From: Isoetes taiwanensis
Taxonomy: Eukaryota; Streptophyta; Lycopodiopsida; Isoetales; Isoetaceae
Direction of reading: 5' to 3'
Assembly: GCA_021234155.1 (NCBI GenBank)
Contig: JAJEKV010000013.1
Span: forward strand, 250,001-314,000
DNA: 64,000 nucleotides
Position 1 is the stretch's first letter. Each line of letters starts with the position of its first letter. The notes beneath the pieces are model-generated. The model was not told where the DNA came from and searched no databases. It was given only the letters and a program-made list of their open reading frames with translations. The position numbers and the translations under genes are program-made. Of this stretch, positions 44,059 through 55,523 are shown one piece after another.

Positions 44059-45659
44059 TGTGACGTTCCACGTATTTATACGGTCTACTATACGGGACAC
44101 GTACAAATACAAGCATGTCACTCCCTAAAGGTACGCTACCATGGGGGTATGGGAACTTAATTACAACCTAGGGGGTTACCTTACAAAGGATTAAATTAGC
44201 TATGCTAATTTAACACATTATTAATAATAACCTATAACCTAGGAAATTAGGATAATTACCAATTGGGAAGGCGCCACCTGCCCCAATCGATTGGGCAGCA
44301 TGGGGATTGCCAAGTTTGGATGCCAACTTGACCCCTATCCCCGGGATTGACTCACAAGATCGACCAAGGAAGGCTGGGAGCCGGCGCCATCAACCACCGG
44401 CAGAGAACCGCCATACCAGCCGGCCCCCTGTGAAGCCACGGTGAATCTTCAACCGCCGGAGATGGAGGCCCCATGGGAATGAGTCCAGCCGTAATCAGGT
44501 AGGTGGCTATGTGAATTCTAGATAACACTTGGTTGTGTCCGTCTTTTTCTGTTTTTTTTGTAATTAGGTCATAGAAACTAACCCTTGTTTGTGCAAACAA
44601 GTTCTCTTTATATTCAATTCGGTTCTTACTCTCGAAAGGATGGATTGTTAGTTCTTTGTTTCATCCGACTCAAACGGGGGATTACGGGGGTAGAGGCCTC
44701 GAACCGTGTATGGTAGTATGTTCCTAGATAGCGCCGTAAAAAGTCCCATTAGATGCGGCTCGGGCACAAGAACCCACCGGGTCCTAGATGCTATGGTCGG
44801 CTTAGCACCGCACAAGGAACACAAGGTGACATGAGGGGTGGGGTCTTGCATGAGCATACAAGGCTCCCGAGACTCCTACAGTGGGCTAGGCCCGATAGCC
44901 GGGTCACGAGGGCCGGGTATGGGTCCGACACTCCCCGGGTGGGAAGGTGTGATCCGTATGGAGCACCTTGCACTTTGAGTAGATTTAGGGTGAGTAAGTG
45001 GTGCGGATGCGGGGGTCGGCTGATGCGCACGTATTCTCTAGCTCACCCATGGAACCACCGTGATTCTCGGAAGGGGACGCCCCCGACCTGCCTCATCGGA
45101 CCAAGCGCCATGAACCGGGAGTAGGCTCAGAGGGTGATGCCCCGGGTCTGCAAGGTCTCCCAAGGCTATAGCGAAGCCATAGCATGAATTGACCCATCCG
45201 CAAAGTGTGCAATGAGGGGGGCGGATGGAGTGGACAACCCTAGCCAATGTTCTATGCCGCCTAACGCCATGCCCGGACTTCGGTCCGCTGATCTCTTGAG
45301 GCCCGGCCGCCACCGATCCCCACGGAGTCCGGAAAGGGGTAGAACCGGGGTTTGGGTGTTTTCTTAGGATTAGATGCATATTCTATGCCATTGGTATATT
45401 GGATGGATGCGCCACCCTTCGTGGTGGTTATTTATGTATATTCGTGCTGTGTGCTAACCCTTGTATTCATGCTTCCGCGACGTAGGAGTCCCATTGAAGG
45501 CGTGGGCCGAATGACCCCTTCGTGTCCTTCTTCGGGCCTCATTTCATCGATGGCCCGAACCAGACGGAGGGCCCTGCTCATGGTGAGATGATCGCCATGG
45601 GAGGGGAAAGTCCCCGTATGTATACGTCCGAGGGTCGTATATATTCTGGGAGCGTCACA
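44059..45659 (+). repeat. 5' LTR of Gypsy G1
   Basis: 1,601 bp with 7-bp inverted ends TGTGACG / CGTCACA. Differences to the 3' LTR cluster in GC-rich stretches. Confidence 0.96.
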
Positions 45660-45660
45660 G

Positions 45661-45680
45661 TGGTATCAGAGCCGTGATTT
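45661..45680 (+). other. Primer-binding site of G1
   Basis: TGGTATCAGAGCCGTGATTT begins one base after the LTR end; it is the tRNA-iMet complement used for minus-strand DNA synthesis. Confidence 0.92.
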
Positions 45681-46401
45681 CGGTTGCTCGAAATCATAGA
45701 AGACCTGCCAAACACTAACTCGAAAGCCACGGTAGTTAGGAGGAGGCTAAGTCAATGTGTCGTTAGTTCTCTTTGTTGTTTGGTTTGGTGTTAGGTTAAG
45801 TTAAGAAATTGTAGCTTTGAAGTGGAGGGGCCAAGATTGGAGGCCTAGCAGGTGCCAGTGGGTAACTCAAATGACAAAGATGATGGCTCCATTGGATTGG
45901 GCGCACTCGAATTACCCTAAAACAAATCAACTCGTGCGAAAAAATAGTCAAAGGCAGGCCCAAAACGAATCGGGCGCCGCTTGCTTTTTTTGTCGCTGCA
46001 GATCAAGTTAGAAGCACCCGAAATGTTGTCGGCCCGACCCGCCGACGCGAGTCAACGCTGGGGCCCGCCAGTCAACTCGGCCGCTTGCATTTCGACGACA
46101 CCGGTCGAGGCGTAAACCCAGATAATGCCATCGGCGCTCCGGCCGTATGTGGCGCGTATTTCCGCCCAGATATTTTTTATAATAAAATTTTTAAGTTAAT
46201 AAGAAAAAAAATTTGAAATTTTAAAAAAGTTAATTGGCCGTTTAGCAAACCATTTTCTGTCATTTGCTTTTGCTTCCGCGCCCCAACCGCCTGAGCCGCT
46301 CTCCGCCATCGCCACCGGACCGGACCTTGATACTGCGCCCTTGTGCTTTGTGCCTCCTAGCCCCCTCATCATCCTCGCGCCCCGGCGCCTCACTTTTCCC
46401 C

Positions 46402-47200
46402 ATGGCTATTACCAAGAGCGCTCCGGACCCGTCCACCATGAGCATCGTGGAGATCACGCCATGATTGCTAAGCACATGGCCTCTCGACCCACCTCATCGA
46501 CATCTTGTTGGATGAGCTGGTCAATAGGTTTGAGAACAATGATAGGATTCCATATCCCGTCTATCACTTCTCGTAGAGCCATTCCTCATCCATTTGAAAC
46601 CACACGACTCCCCTATACCCTTGTTGAGCAACTCGATATGGTGATGATGCTCATCAAGTTTTATCCTCCCGAGCAAGAAGGCCATACGGAGGAGGAAGAT
46701 GTCAGGACGGAGGCCGACCGGATTAGGGGTTTTGCCAGGGAAGACGACCACCGGGAGATTGAGCGGCCCGACAAAGAGGCCGGGGTAGGGAGTACCGGTA
46801 TTCTGAGACGGCTTTTTGCCGCCATCGATGGCAGAGCCATTGAGGTTCCCCATACCAATGGCATGAGGGTTCCAACAGTTTTTGTCCGGGGAGAAATCCC
46901 CGACATCAAAGATAGACTATCCGACAACTATTCAGATAGATATGGGTCTTCGACCACAAAGGTACCACGCCCAACTTAATCGCCGTGTCGCAGCCCAACT
47001 TTTGCTCAAATCCAAGAAGACCTAAGGAAAGCTCTGAAGAGCTGGAAGTTGGAGCAAGAGAGGCGGGACCGACAAGATCGCCGGGACCAACAGGAGGAGG
47101 TGCATCCGGGAGTGGCTCGAACCCAAACCCCACACATTCGACCGTTAAGTCGAGAAGGAAGGAGTTGCTCATAAGGCGGGCAGTCAATACAAAGATAAGT
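46402..47200 (+). pseudogene. G1 accessory gene A, N-terminal domain and coiled coil
   Basis: ATG at 46402 gives MAITKSAPDPSTMSIVEI, then a one-base loss before the ACGCCATGATTGC that in G2 reads TACGCCATG. Other frames continue ARPTSSTSCWMSW-type shifted sequence, then the true sense FYPPEQEGHTEEEDVRTEAD and the charged region. Around 47000-47100 the sense frame reads TFAQIQEDLRKALKSWKLEQ and RRDRQDRRDQQEEV (coiled coil), then a basic linker with THSTVKSRRKEL. At least four frameshifts. Aligned with G2 it supports one ancestral protein ending in the H3 fold. Confidence 0.65.
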
Positions 47201-47319
47201 TAAAGACCGCCGGGGCTTTTTGGGAAGAAGACCAGCCCGGCCGGAGGCGCAGAGAGTGGATAACTCCCCACTATTCTTTGGGGCTAAGACGGTGCCAACA
47301 TCGTCGGGGCCTAGGCCAC

Positions 47320-47624
47320 GGCGTGAAGCCTCGCCGGTTCCGACCGGCATTACGTGGCATTGCGGGAGATCCGCAAATTTCAGAAGTCCACGGACCTTCT
47401 GATCAGGAAGCTGCCTTTTCAGAGGCTGGTACGGGAGATCGCACAGCAATTTAAGACCGATCTCCGTTTCCAGACCTTTGCAATTTTGGCGCTCCAAGAG
47501 GCTGCTGAAGCCTACTTGGTAGCACTTTTTGGTGATGCCAACCTTTGCGCTATCCACGCAAAGAGGGTCACCATAATGCCTAAGGATTTAGCCCTCACTG
47601 TAGGGATACGGGGAGCAACCTTAG
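47320..47624 (+). CDS. Histone H3 fold domain of G1 accessory gene A
   Basis: GVKPRRFRP (47320-47346) corresponds to the end of the H3 tail. After a small slip the frame from 47354 reads [59 protein letters not shown] and [19 protein letters not shown], i.e. an uninterrupted alphaN-alpha1-L1-alpha2-L2-alpha3 core. Against plant canonical H3 as I know it, about 12 of 80 residues differ: Y54F, E59D, D77Q, S86T, position 87 F, V89I, position 90 L, G102A, E105G, T107A, I124L, Q125A. Plant-type Ala96 and Cys110 are present and loop 1 is not lengthened. A missing base near 47610 converts the RIRGEQP end into IRGATLA and reads on to 47698. Being inside a retrotransposon in both copies, it is a captured histone domain rather than a host gene. 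Confidence 0.93.
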
Positions 47625-47840
47625 CCTACTTGCGGGGATCCGCATTTGTATATATTTTGTTTGTAATAATTAATAAAGAAGCTTTTATTTTGAATTAAAA
47701 GTTTAAGAGTTTTTTTTATTTTTTTTCTTTCATGTTAAATTTAAAATAAAATGCTGACATCAGCTTTATTAAGAGGGTTTAAAAGGGGACTGTAGGGTTA
47801 TTTTAAACGCTTCTTTTCCTCTCTCCTCCTTTCTAGCGCC

Positions 47841-49248
47841 ATGGCTGCCGCCACCGACCTTGCTGCCTGGTACCTTGATGGAGAGAAATGGGATCCACAG
47901 GTTCCCTTCGACCTGCTGCAGCCTTTGCTATGCCAACGCATAGACCTCCTTGCCAACATGCAGCGGCATCCGGACTATGCCGGATTCCTTGACTTTTACA
48001 TGGAGGAAATGCTTCCTCTGTGTATTCCTCTAGGGGATCCTCCCCACTTGTATTTGGAGCGGGAGATAGTTCGGCAGATGCTAGGCGGGGACACACATGC
48101 TTATGACGTCTTGAAGGGGAAACTCCGATGGGGTAAGCACCCTCCACCTGGGTGGTCCAACATCGTGGGCAGCGGTATCTAGAAGCTACTTTTGCTCTAG
48201 CCATCCTCATGGACCAATATGTTGAGGATGAAACCTTGCGGCGTGAGAAGGGCAAGGCTGCCGTAATCCTCCGAGGAGGGGGATGACGAGCATATAGGAA
48301 TGGGCGACTTTGCCCGTTGGAAAGAGCTAGCAGAGGAGCTACCACCGCCCGTGACCAATCTATAGGCTTGGGGTTAGACGGCCTTCCGGTTATTTATCAC
48401 CGAGCGGGGAATACCTTCTCTTGGATGATATTATCTGGACGTATCATGTGGTGGCCGGATTTAGACGCAAGCGCAAAGACCATGTACTTTATGAGCTTGC
48501 GGAGTATTGTATGGATGATTTCATCGACTTCACTTCTACCGAGCTTCCTCCGGAGGTGCACCAGCTGCTGCAGTTCCGTCAGGAGACCCTAGAGCCGGCA
48601 GAGACTCTATTACGTCTTCGCGACTTCGTGATGCAGGAACCAGCTTCGCAACCCGCACCAGATGCCTTTACGGCTATGGGACCTCACGTCCCAAACATTA
48701 ATATGGTTGAGGTTCCCTCCGACTCAGATGATGAGGGTGAAGATTTATATCATAACCCTGCGCATAAGAAGGAGGAGCAACAGGAGCTCAAGGAGGAAGA
48801 AGTCCCCATGGACTTGGATAGGGAAGTGGCGGCATCTGAAACTCCGCAAGGGAAGGTGCTGGGTAACCACCTCACCCGTTTCTTTTTGTCGGCCTTCAAA
48901 TACGGGCAGGTTCTCTTCATAGCCCGGGACTTAGGGCCAGAGGCTGAAGCTTCATGGTGGGCCCTCCGTGCACTTTCTACACCGCCGCCACAAGAAGCTT
49001 CCCTATCGTGACGTTTACGTATGTACTGCATCGACGGGATCTTGCCCTACGCCTTGGGCCGGGATATTGCGCCTTGGATGGGCATGAAGCTCCTCACGGC
49101 AGCCCCATTGGCCGTCGCTTATCCACCGAGGTTGCATCCATTGCTATGGGCGCCACCGTGGACCACGGGGGGTAGCTCTGCTGCGACACGACGCCGCCTC
49201 CACCACCTCCTAGGGCTAAGGATAAAGAGGCAGGGCCTAGTTCCTGAA
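47841..49248 (+). pseudogene. G1 accessory gene B, frameshifted
   Basis: Same gene as the intact 467-codon frame of G2. 47841-48182 holds MAAATDLAAWYLDGEKWDPQ to RWGKHPPPGW, then a shift. 48421-49011 holds the YHVVAGFRRKRKDHVLYELA to ALRALSTPPPQEASLS part including the acidic segment. 49021-49248 carries the shifted C-terminus. Breaks differ from those in G2 accessory A, showing independent decay after activity. Confidence 0.8.
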
Positions 49249-49469
49249 CTACGCGTGTTATATAAATTTTGTTATATATATATATACACATGTAGTTATG
49301 AGATTTTGGATTGGCAATTGCGTAGACCATATTGAAAAATGTGTACCTTATCTACTTATTAAATACAAAGCTTTCTTGATGAGTATAACTAAATTGTTTT
49401 TTTTATGACATCCTCTTCCAAAGTATTAAAGTTTAGGGTGCAGTGGAATTACAAAATGTTCTCTATTCA

Positions 49470-49945
49470 TTCCAACTATGTTGCAGAGGAAACCATTTGG
49501 GAGTATGAGGAAAGAATCACCGACATGGTTAGGAGGGGCGATCAGGGCCGCCGCACGGGACTACGGCCAGAGATATGGTGAATATCCAGAGTGGGAGGAA
49601 GGTTATGAAACTGAACCACCGCCACCAGGGGAACTCTATGACCCTGACAAAGGGCTGGAGATAGTTAACATCCTTAGAGATCGAGCTTTCGAGGATCTAA
49701 AGATGACCCTGCCCGTCGCACGGGACTATTGGAATATGACAAGGCCGCGAAGCCTTTGAGGGCATAACGACCATCTTTGGCAACTCTTTTATGCGATCGC
49801 GAAGGCTCTTTAACCTTCCGATTATCAGCCCAACATGGGAATACCAAGCGGTCATTGTCCAAGCACGGGCACGCTTATAAACTTCGTCCGAAGTCATGCG
49901 GAGAGTACTTCACGCGATCCTGTACCCCTTCGCCAACCCCTAGGC
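49470..49945 (+). pseudogene. G1 accessory gene C, frameshifted
   Basis: From TTGCAG|AGGAAACC one frame reads EETIWEYEERITDMVRRGDQ. A second reads ARDYGQRYGEYPEWEEGYET and GELYDPDKGLEIVNILRDRA to MTRPRSL (49759). Further on, shifted pieces match the FNLPIISPTWEYQAVIVQA of G2. Conserved position upstream of gag in both copies. Confidence 0.55.
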
Positions 49946-50172
49946 TTGGTCTCTTCCGTTGTGTTTTCGTTGCTGTGGTTACGCTGGGTGCTAGTAGAAC
50001 TTTAAAAGTTCCCATTGTATCATACCTACTTTTGTCTCAATCCATGTATCAATCAACCCGTTGTTATAATCAACTTGAATGAAATACAAGTATTGTCTTC
50101 TATTTGTATATACTTTTGTTCAATTAACTTAAAAAAAGGGATTGCACATTAATGCAAATCGCTTATATATTC

Positions 50173-51600
50173 ATGAATGACTCCTATAGATCTTATGTAA
50201 CGCCGCTTTGGCAAACACCCTCCAACGCCGCAAGAGGCTCACCCCCGAACAGAATTGATGTTAATGAAAAGGCAACTCCTACGAAGTTACAGGCTTATGT
50301 GTTGCATACCAATCCACCGCCACATACTCGGGGAGGACGGACGGAATTACTTCGCGACCATTGAGTCCACTCGCGACAACAGCCATCTCCTCCCGAGAGC
50401 TAGTCCTGCACTGCATGCAGAGGAGGACTCATGCTAAGCGCCATCGGGTTCCTCTAAGGATAGCGCCGCTTCCTCACATTCAACCACCTCTCGGTTCTTG
50501 GGGTCCTCGCCATCGCATAATTGATCATTCAAGGCGTAAGGATAAGGAATACCGAAAAACCGTTGATACTGACCATCACTAGTATATGGAAGAACCGGAA
50601 GTTGGCTCGGTTTGATGGGAAATCCAGAGGAGGCTTGAATGCGGAATCTTGGTTGGGACGAAATGAAGGAATTGGAAAGTCCTATGGAATGACAGAGAAA
50701 GATCTGAGGGAAGGTCGCCACCACTAACCTTACCGGAGCTGCCCGTATTTGGTGGAAGGGTTACGCCAGAGCTAAACACCTGGATAGGAGCAGATGCAAG
50801 TTCAGGAAGTTTGCTAAGGCTTTTAAATCGCATTACGTGCCTCGCGCCCACAAATGCCAACTGATTCAGACCTTCTACAGTTGGAACAGTAAGGGCATGT
50901 CCGTGCAGGCCTACACCGATCTAATTCATGCGTTTGAGGTTGTATGTGCCGTGAATGAATGAGAAAAGAGCAAGAGAGGGCTACATTGAAGGGTTGGCCC
51001 CATCTATTAAACGAATGGTCAAGGCTATCGATCCAAAGTCAGTAGCTGAGGCGGAAGCTAAGGCATTAAGCCTTGAGGAAGATACGCCAAGGAGCCAGTA
51101 TCCGCGACCTGCTCCTTACTCGCAGCCCACGGCCGCCCCACACCTTACAAACCCCGATCGCCAAGTCCGGGGCCCTCTCAAAGACAATTCCTATGGACGC
51201 CGTGAGAAGAAAGTTGCTTTTTAGCACGCCGATATAAGCGAACAATGTTTGGCAAAGGAAATTCGGGGGCTCTTACGGTCCATTCCTAAAGAGGTTGAGA
51301 ACAGCTCACGGGATAAGGCATGCTACCGGTGCATGAGGCCTGGACACTTCATGCAGAATTGTCCGCATCGCCACGCCAGATCGCTCAAGCGGCCATGGCC
51401 ACCCTCGATTGGGGAACATTTAGAGTCCAATCTTGCTCGCGAAGACGAGGCTCCCCGAAAGTACATTCATGGTGCGTCTCATATTCTTGCCGCTATAGAA
51501 ACAAAGTAACGCCCGAAAGTCAGCCTTACGTTATTTCTACAATAGGCCAAGTAGACAAAGAAGCCCTTCATAATTTTGATGGACACGGGTAGTAACGCAT
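50173..51600 (+). pseudogene. G1 gag and protease, frameshifted
   Basis: Pieces match G2: WQTPSNAARGSPPNRI (50209), TNLTGAARIWWKGYARAK-type sequence at 50730-50800, VKAIDPKSVAEAEAKALSLE (51019-51078) and a zinc knuckle CYRCMRPGHFMQNCP at 51321-51365. The protease active site region, TIGQVDKEALHNFDGHG, is shifted at the DTG position near 51580. Confidence 0.8.
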
Positions 51601-51743
51601 AATTTTGCTTCTCCTAGAATGGCAATCGCTAAACTGGAAACATTGAGATCCCGACCCTAAGCCGGGCCACATTAGCTAGCGGTAAGATCAGATATACTCA
51701 TGGCGCCAGATTAACCTTAAAATGCAGCTGCCGGTGCACACGC

Positions 51744-52181
51744 TTGCCTTGGTTGCGAAAAGTTAATGGACAAAGTGGCAAATATGATCTTATTGTGGGA
51801 ATGGAGTTTTTAGCGCTCGCTAGGGCCCACATAGACCGTGGAGAAACGGAGGTCACCTTCAACGCCGCTAATGGAGCACGTGTGACAATAAAAGGTGATT
51901 CATTACACTCCGCTATGCAGTCAATGTCACTAAAGCAGCTAGGAAAAGCTATACGCAGGAATGAACTTCTTTGCCTCATTAGACTTGCTTCCATTGAGTC
52001 GGACTCCAAACAGCAGCAAGTAATCGACGCTTTACCATCGGACATTGCTACCCTTCTTCGAGAATTTAGCGATCTATTTCCAGATGAGATCCACAAGCTT
52101 CCTCCTTTTAGAGGGGTGGAATGTGAGATAACTCTTGAACCGGGTACTAAGCCTACCAAAGAAAGCCCGTGCATCGAATGA
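51744..52181 (+). pseudogene. G1 protease-RT linker
   Basis: Frame with SGKYDLIVGMEFLALARAHI (end of retropepsin fold), IDALPSDIATLLREFSDLFP and [16 protein letters not shown], the usual lead into Gypsy reverse transcriptase. A one-base shift near 52165 separates it from the 52169 frame, where [14 protein letters not shown] continues. Confidence 0.8.
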
Positions 52182-55054
52182 GTCCTCCGGAGTTAGCAGA
52201 GCTTAAGAAACAGCTACAAGAGTTACTGAATTTGGGATTTATTCGGCCTAGTGTTTCACCATTTGGCGCTCCTATTCTTTTTGTCAAGAAGAAAGATGGC
52301 TCCTTAAGGATGTGTATTGATTATAGGCAACTCAATAAGCATACCATCAAAAATCGCTATGCTTTGCCCAGGGCAGATGATCTTATGGACCAGTTACAAG
52401 GAGCAAAATATTTCTCAAAGATTGATTTGCGCTCCGGGTACCATCAGATAAGGATTAAGGAAGAGGACATCCATAAGTCCGCTTTTCGTACCCGATATGG
52501 GCATTATGAATTTACTGTCATGCCTTTTGGATTGACCAACGCCCCTGCAACGTTTATGCGGCTGATGAACGACATCTTTCGCCAATACTTGGATGACTTT
52601 GTTGTCATTTTCTTTGATGACATTCTCATCTATAGTAAAACCTTGCAGCAACATGAACAACATCTTCGATTAGCTTTGCAAAAGCTAAGGCGCCATCAGC
52701 TCTTTGCCAAGTTCTCTAAATGCAAGTTCGCCACCCCGAGGGTAGACTATTTGGGCCATATTATCTCAGCAGAAGGAATTGCTACAGATCCAGCTAAGAT
52801 AGAAGCAGTAAAGGATTGGCCCATTCCAGCCAATGTTTCAGAGGTCCGGAGTTTCTTGGGACTCGCGGGGTATTATCGGAAATTTGTTAAGGATTTTGCA
52901 ACAATTGCCGCACCTCTTACTAATCTCACAAGACATGAGAAAGTAAAGGATTGGATGGAACATTGGAAAACAAAAGTCCAAGTCGGCTTTCAGAAACTCA
53001 AGGATGCTTTAACATCCGCACCAGTCCTTACCTTGCCTGATCCGGAAAAGGATAAATCGGTAGCCACCGATGCGAGTAAGATAGCTACCGGTGGTGTCTT
53101 GATGCAGGAGGGGAGAGTTGTTGCTTACGATTCAAAGAAGATGAACGATGCAGAGCAGCGATATCCTACCCATGATCAGGAGTTGCTAGCAGTTGTACGT
53201 GCTCTCCGTATTTGGAGACACTACCTTCTTGGTAGAAGATTTCACTTGGATACGGATCATCAGAGTCTCCGCTATCTATCCACCCAGCCAAATCTAAATC
53301 TCGTCGGCCGAAGATGGATGGAATTTCTCGAGGAATATGACTTCGAGATTGTATACAAGCCAGGAAAGCACAATGTGGTTGCGGATGCTTTGTCACGTCA
53401 TCCCTTTATAACCCGCACCCATTGTAATGCCATTTCCACACTCACCAGCGAGTTTGGGAAGCAGATAGAACAGACCTTGGCCACAGATCCCGAATTCTGT
53501 AAAATTTGGGAAAGTTTGGGTAAGGAAGCCCGTACTGATAGAGAACATGAAGCATTCCGTTCATATAAGAAGGAGGGCAATTTATTATATTACAAAGATA
53601 AGTTGTGTGTTCCAGCGACCTCAGGGGTGCGAAAGTTGATTCTCCATGACACACACAACAGCCCTATAGCAGGACATGCGGGTTTTATGAAAACTTACTT
53701 TAAGATCCGCTCCAGCTATTTTTGGCCTTCCATGAAGAAGGATATTGCTAGGTACATCAAACAGTGTCAGGTTTGTCAGCAAACCAAGGCGGAGCAATTA
53801 AGAGTTCCTGGGGAGTTGCAACCTTTGGATGTGCCCAACGCCAAGTGGGAAGTCATAACCATGGATTTCATTGTGGGGCTTCCACGTACTCTCCGTGGGT
53901 ATGATGCCTTAATGGTCGTGGTCGACAAATTATCAAAGATGGCTCACTTCCTGCCTTGTCGCACCAATCCATTAACGCCCGACACCGCCTTGCTCTTTGC
54001 AAAGGAAATTTTCAGGTTGCACGGGATGCCAAGAGTAATTGTATCGGATAGGGATCCTAAGTTTGTCAGTGCATTCTGGAAGGATTTCTTCGCCACCATC
54101 CAGACCAAGCTTGCCATGAGTACAGCCTACCATCCTCAGACAGATGGTCAAACAGAACGTGTCAATCGTATTATCGAAGATATGCTAAGAAGCTATGTAT
54201 GGAGTAAACAGTCACAATGGGCGGATTATATTTACTTGGTGGAATTTGCCTACAACAGTACAAAGCAGGAGTCTTCTAGAATGTCTCCTTTCATGATAAA
54301 TTATGGCTATCAATGTCTTACTCCAGACACATGGCATAATCCTGTTTCTAAAGTGGAGGTCTCTCAGCAACTCCTTCTAGAAATGCAGGCCTTGGTGGAA
54401 GAAGTTCGGGGTTACTTATTGGCCGCACGTAGTCGTCAGAAGAGTCTAGCGGATAAGCACCGAACCCCACGAATCTTCCAGGTGGGCGAATCGGTTTGGC
54501 TTAAAATCAAAGTAAAACAAGCCAAGCTTAAAATTGGTAACTCAGAAGAAGCCGGCACCGGATGGGCTGGGCCATTCAGGATTACTGAACGTGTGGGCGA
54601 ACAAGCATATCGCTTGGACTTGCCACCCCGCTTGAAGATCCACAAGGTCTTTCACGTGAGTCTTCTGAAGCAACACACCCCTGATCCAGAGGAGGTTTTG
54701 GATACCCCTACCCTCCTAGAAATGACTGAAGAGCACCTGGAAATAGTGCCCGAAGCTCTTCTTGATCGAGCTTACAAACAGACCAGAAGGACTCAAATGT
54801 TGCAATACTTGGTCAAGTGGAAGCACTTACCAGTTGAAGATGCTACCTGGGTGATGAAGATAGACCTTGAGAAGCACTATCCGCACTTCATGCGAGAATC
54901 TCAAGGCCGCACCATCAACGATGCTATCAACCCCGCTCCCGGCGGTAAGCTTGAAGGCTTGATTGATCGAGAATCATGTTTTAGAGGGGTAGACGCATCG
55001 TATATGATAGTAATAACCGATGATGAGATCACCTTCGTGTTCTCTAGGACGTAG
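52169..55054 (+). CDS. G1 pol: reverse transcriptase, RNase H, integrase, chromodomain (961 aa, intact)
   Basis: Reverse transcriptase: [52 protein letters not shown] and the catalytic [12 protein letters not shown]. RNase [50 protein letters not shown]. Integrase: H2C2 finger from [19 protein letters not shown] to [12 protein letters not shown], core aspartates in [10 protein letters not shown] and [12 protein letters not shown], glutamate in [16 protein letters not shown]. The GPY/F-type region ends in [18 protein letters not shown]. Chromodomain: [20 protein letters not shown] and [14 protein letters not shown]. All catalytic residues are visible; length and order are those of plant chromoviruses. 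The ATG (MHR) is internal to the polyprotein, so expression would need gag-pol translation upstream. Confidence 0.93.
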   Translation: MHRMSPPELAELKKQLQELLNLGFIRPSVSPFGAPILFVKKKDGSLRMCIDYRQLNKHTIKNRYALPRADDLMDQLQGAKYFSKIDLRSGYHQIRIKEEDIHKSAFRTRYGHYEFTVMPFGLTNAPATFMRLMNDIFRQYLDDFVVIFFDDILIYSKTLQQHEQHLRLALQKLRRHQLFAKFSKCKFATPRVDYLGHIISAEGIATDPAKIEAVKDWPIPANVSEVRSFLGLAGYYRKFVKDFATIAAPLTNLTRHEKVKDWMEHWKTKVQVGFQKLKDALTSAPVLTLPDPEKDKSVATDASKIATGGVLMQEGRVVAYDSKKMNDAEQRYPTHDQELLAVVRALRIWRHYLLGRRFHLDTDHQSLRYLSTQPNLNLVGRRWMEFLEEYDFEIVYKPGKHNVVADALSRHPFITRTHCNAISTLTSEFGKQIEQTLATDPEFCKIWESLGKEARTDREHEAFRSYKKEGNLLYYKDKLCVPATSGVRKLILHDTHNSPIAGHAGFMKTYFKIRSSYFWPSMKKDIARYIKQCQVCQQTKAEQLRVPGELQPLDVPNAKWEVITMDFIVGLPRTLRGYDALMVVVDKLSKMAHFLPCRTNPLTPDTALLFAKEIFRLHGMPRVIVSDRDPKFVSAFWKDFFATIQTKLAMSTAYHPQTDGQTERVNRIIEDMLRSYVWSKQSQWADYIYLVEFAYNSTKQESSRMSPFMINYGYQCLTPDTWHNPVSKVEVSQQLLLEMQALVEEVRGYLLAARSRQKSLADKHRTPRIFQVGESVWLKIKVKQAKLKIGNSEEAGTGWAGPFRITERVGEQAYRLDLPPRLKIHKVFHVSLLKQHTPDPEEVLDTPTLLEMTEEHLEIVPEALLDRAYKQTRRTQMLQYLVKWKHLPVEDATWVMKIDLEKHYPHFMRESQGRTINDAINPAPGGKLEGLIDRESCFRGVDASYMIVITDDEITFVFSRT

Positions 55055-55510
55055 TGTATTTCGTTCTGGCTATAAGGGGAATTGCAAGCCGTACACATGA
55101 TAGATTCCCTTCTAGATATTTTTTTTCTTTTATTTCTAGGGGGTGGTCCCTGCAACCACAACTTAATCATACTATTAACCTACGGGTATATGGTTCTGTG
55201 CAGGCCAATGAACAAGTCGTCACCTGCCTTGTATAGAGGGTTGCTGATGACCCAACTTGTCCCGTATTGGTTTTGTCTACATGTATGAATTTTGTTGTCA
55301 GAATGTTTAAAATCGGACTCCGGTCCTAAACTCCTTTGATCATAAGTTTGTATCGAGCACCCTGGTGCTTGTACTTTGATATTTTAACTTCAATGTATTA
55401 CTGTGCAAATTATTATAATCTCAACGTATTAATGTTACATTCTTAACTTCAGTGCTTTACGTATATGTATTCAATTAGCTAACCCTAATGCTGAGGACAG
55501 CATTATTTTT

Positions 55511-55523
55511 AAGGAGGGGAGAA
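55511..55523 (+). other. Polypurine tract of G1
   Basis: AAGGAGGGGAGAA abuts the 3' LTR and primes plus-strand DNA synthesis; the same tract, inverted, abuts the G2 3' LTR. Confidence 0.9.

Noticed and set aside
47320-47624. Interpretation of the H3 domain as CENH3 (centromeric H3)
   Set aside because: Loop 1 is the short canonical TDLRF form and the alphaN and alpha2 helices match canonical H3; CENH3 has a longer, divergent loop 1.
47320-47624. A host histone H3 gene next to a transposon
   Set aside because: It lies between primer site and gag of a TSD-bounded element, with the same domain in the same place of a second element.
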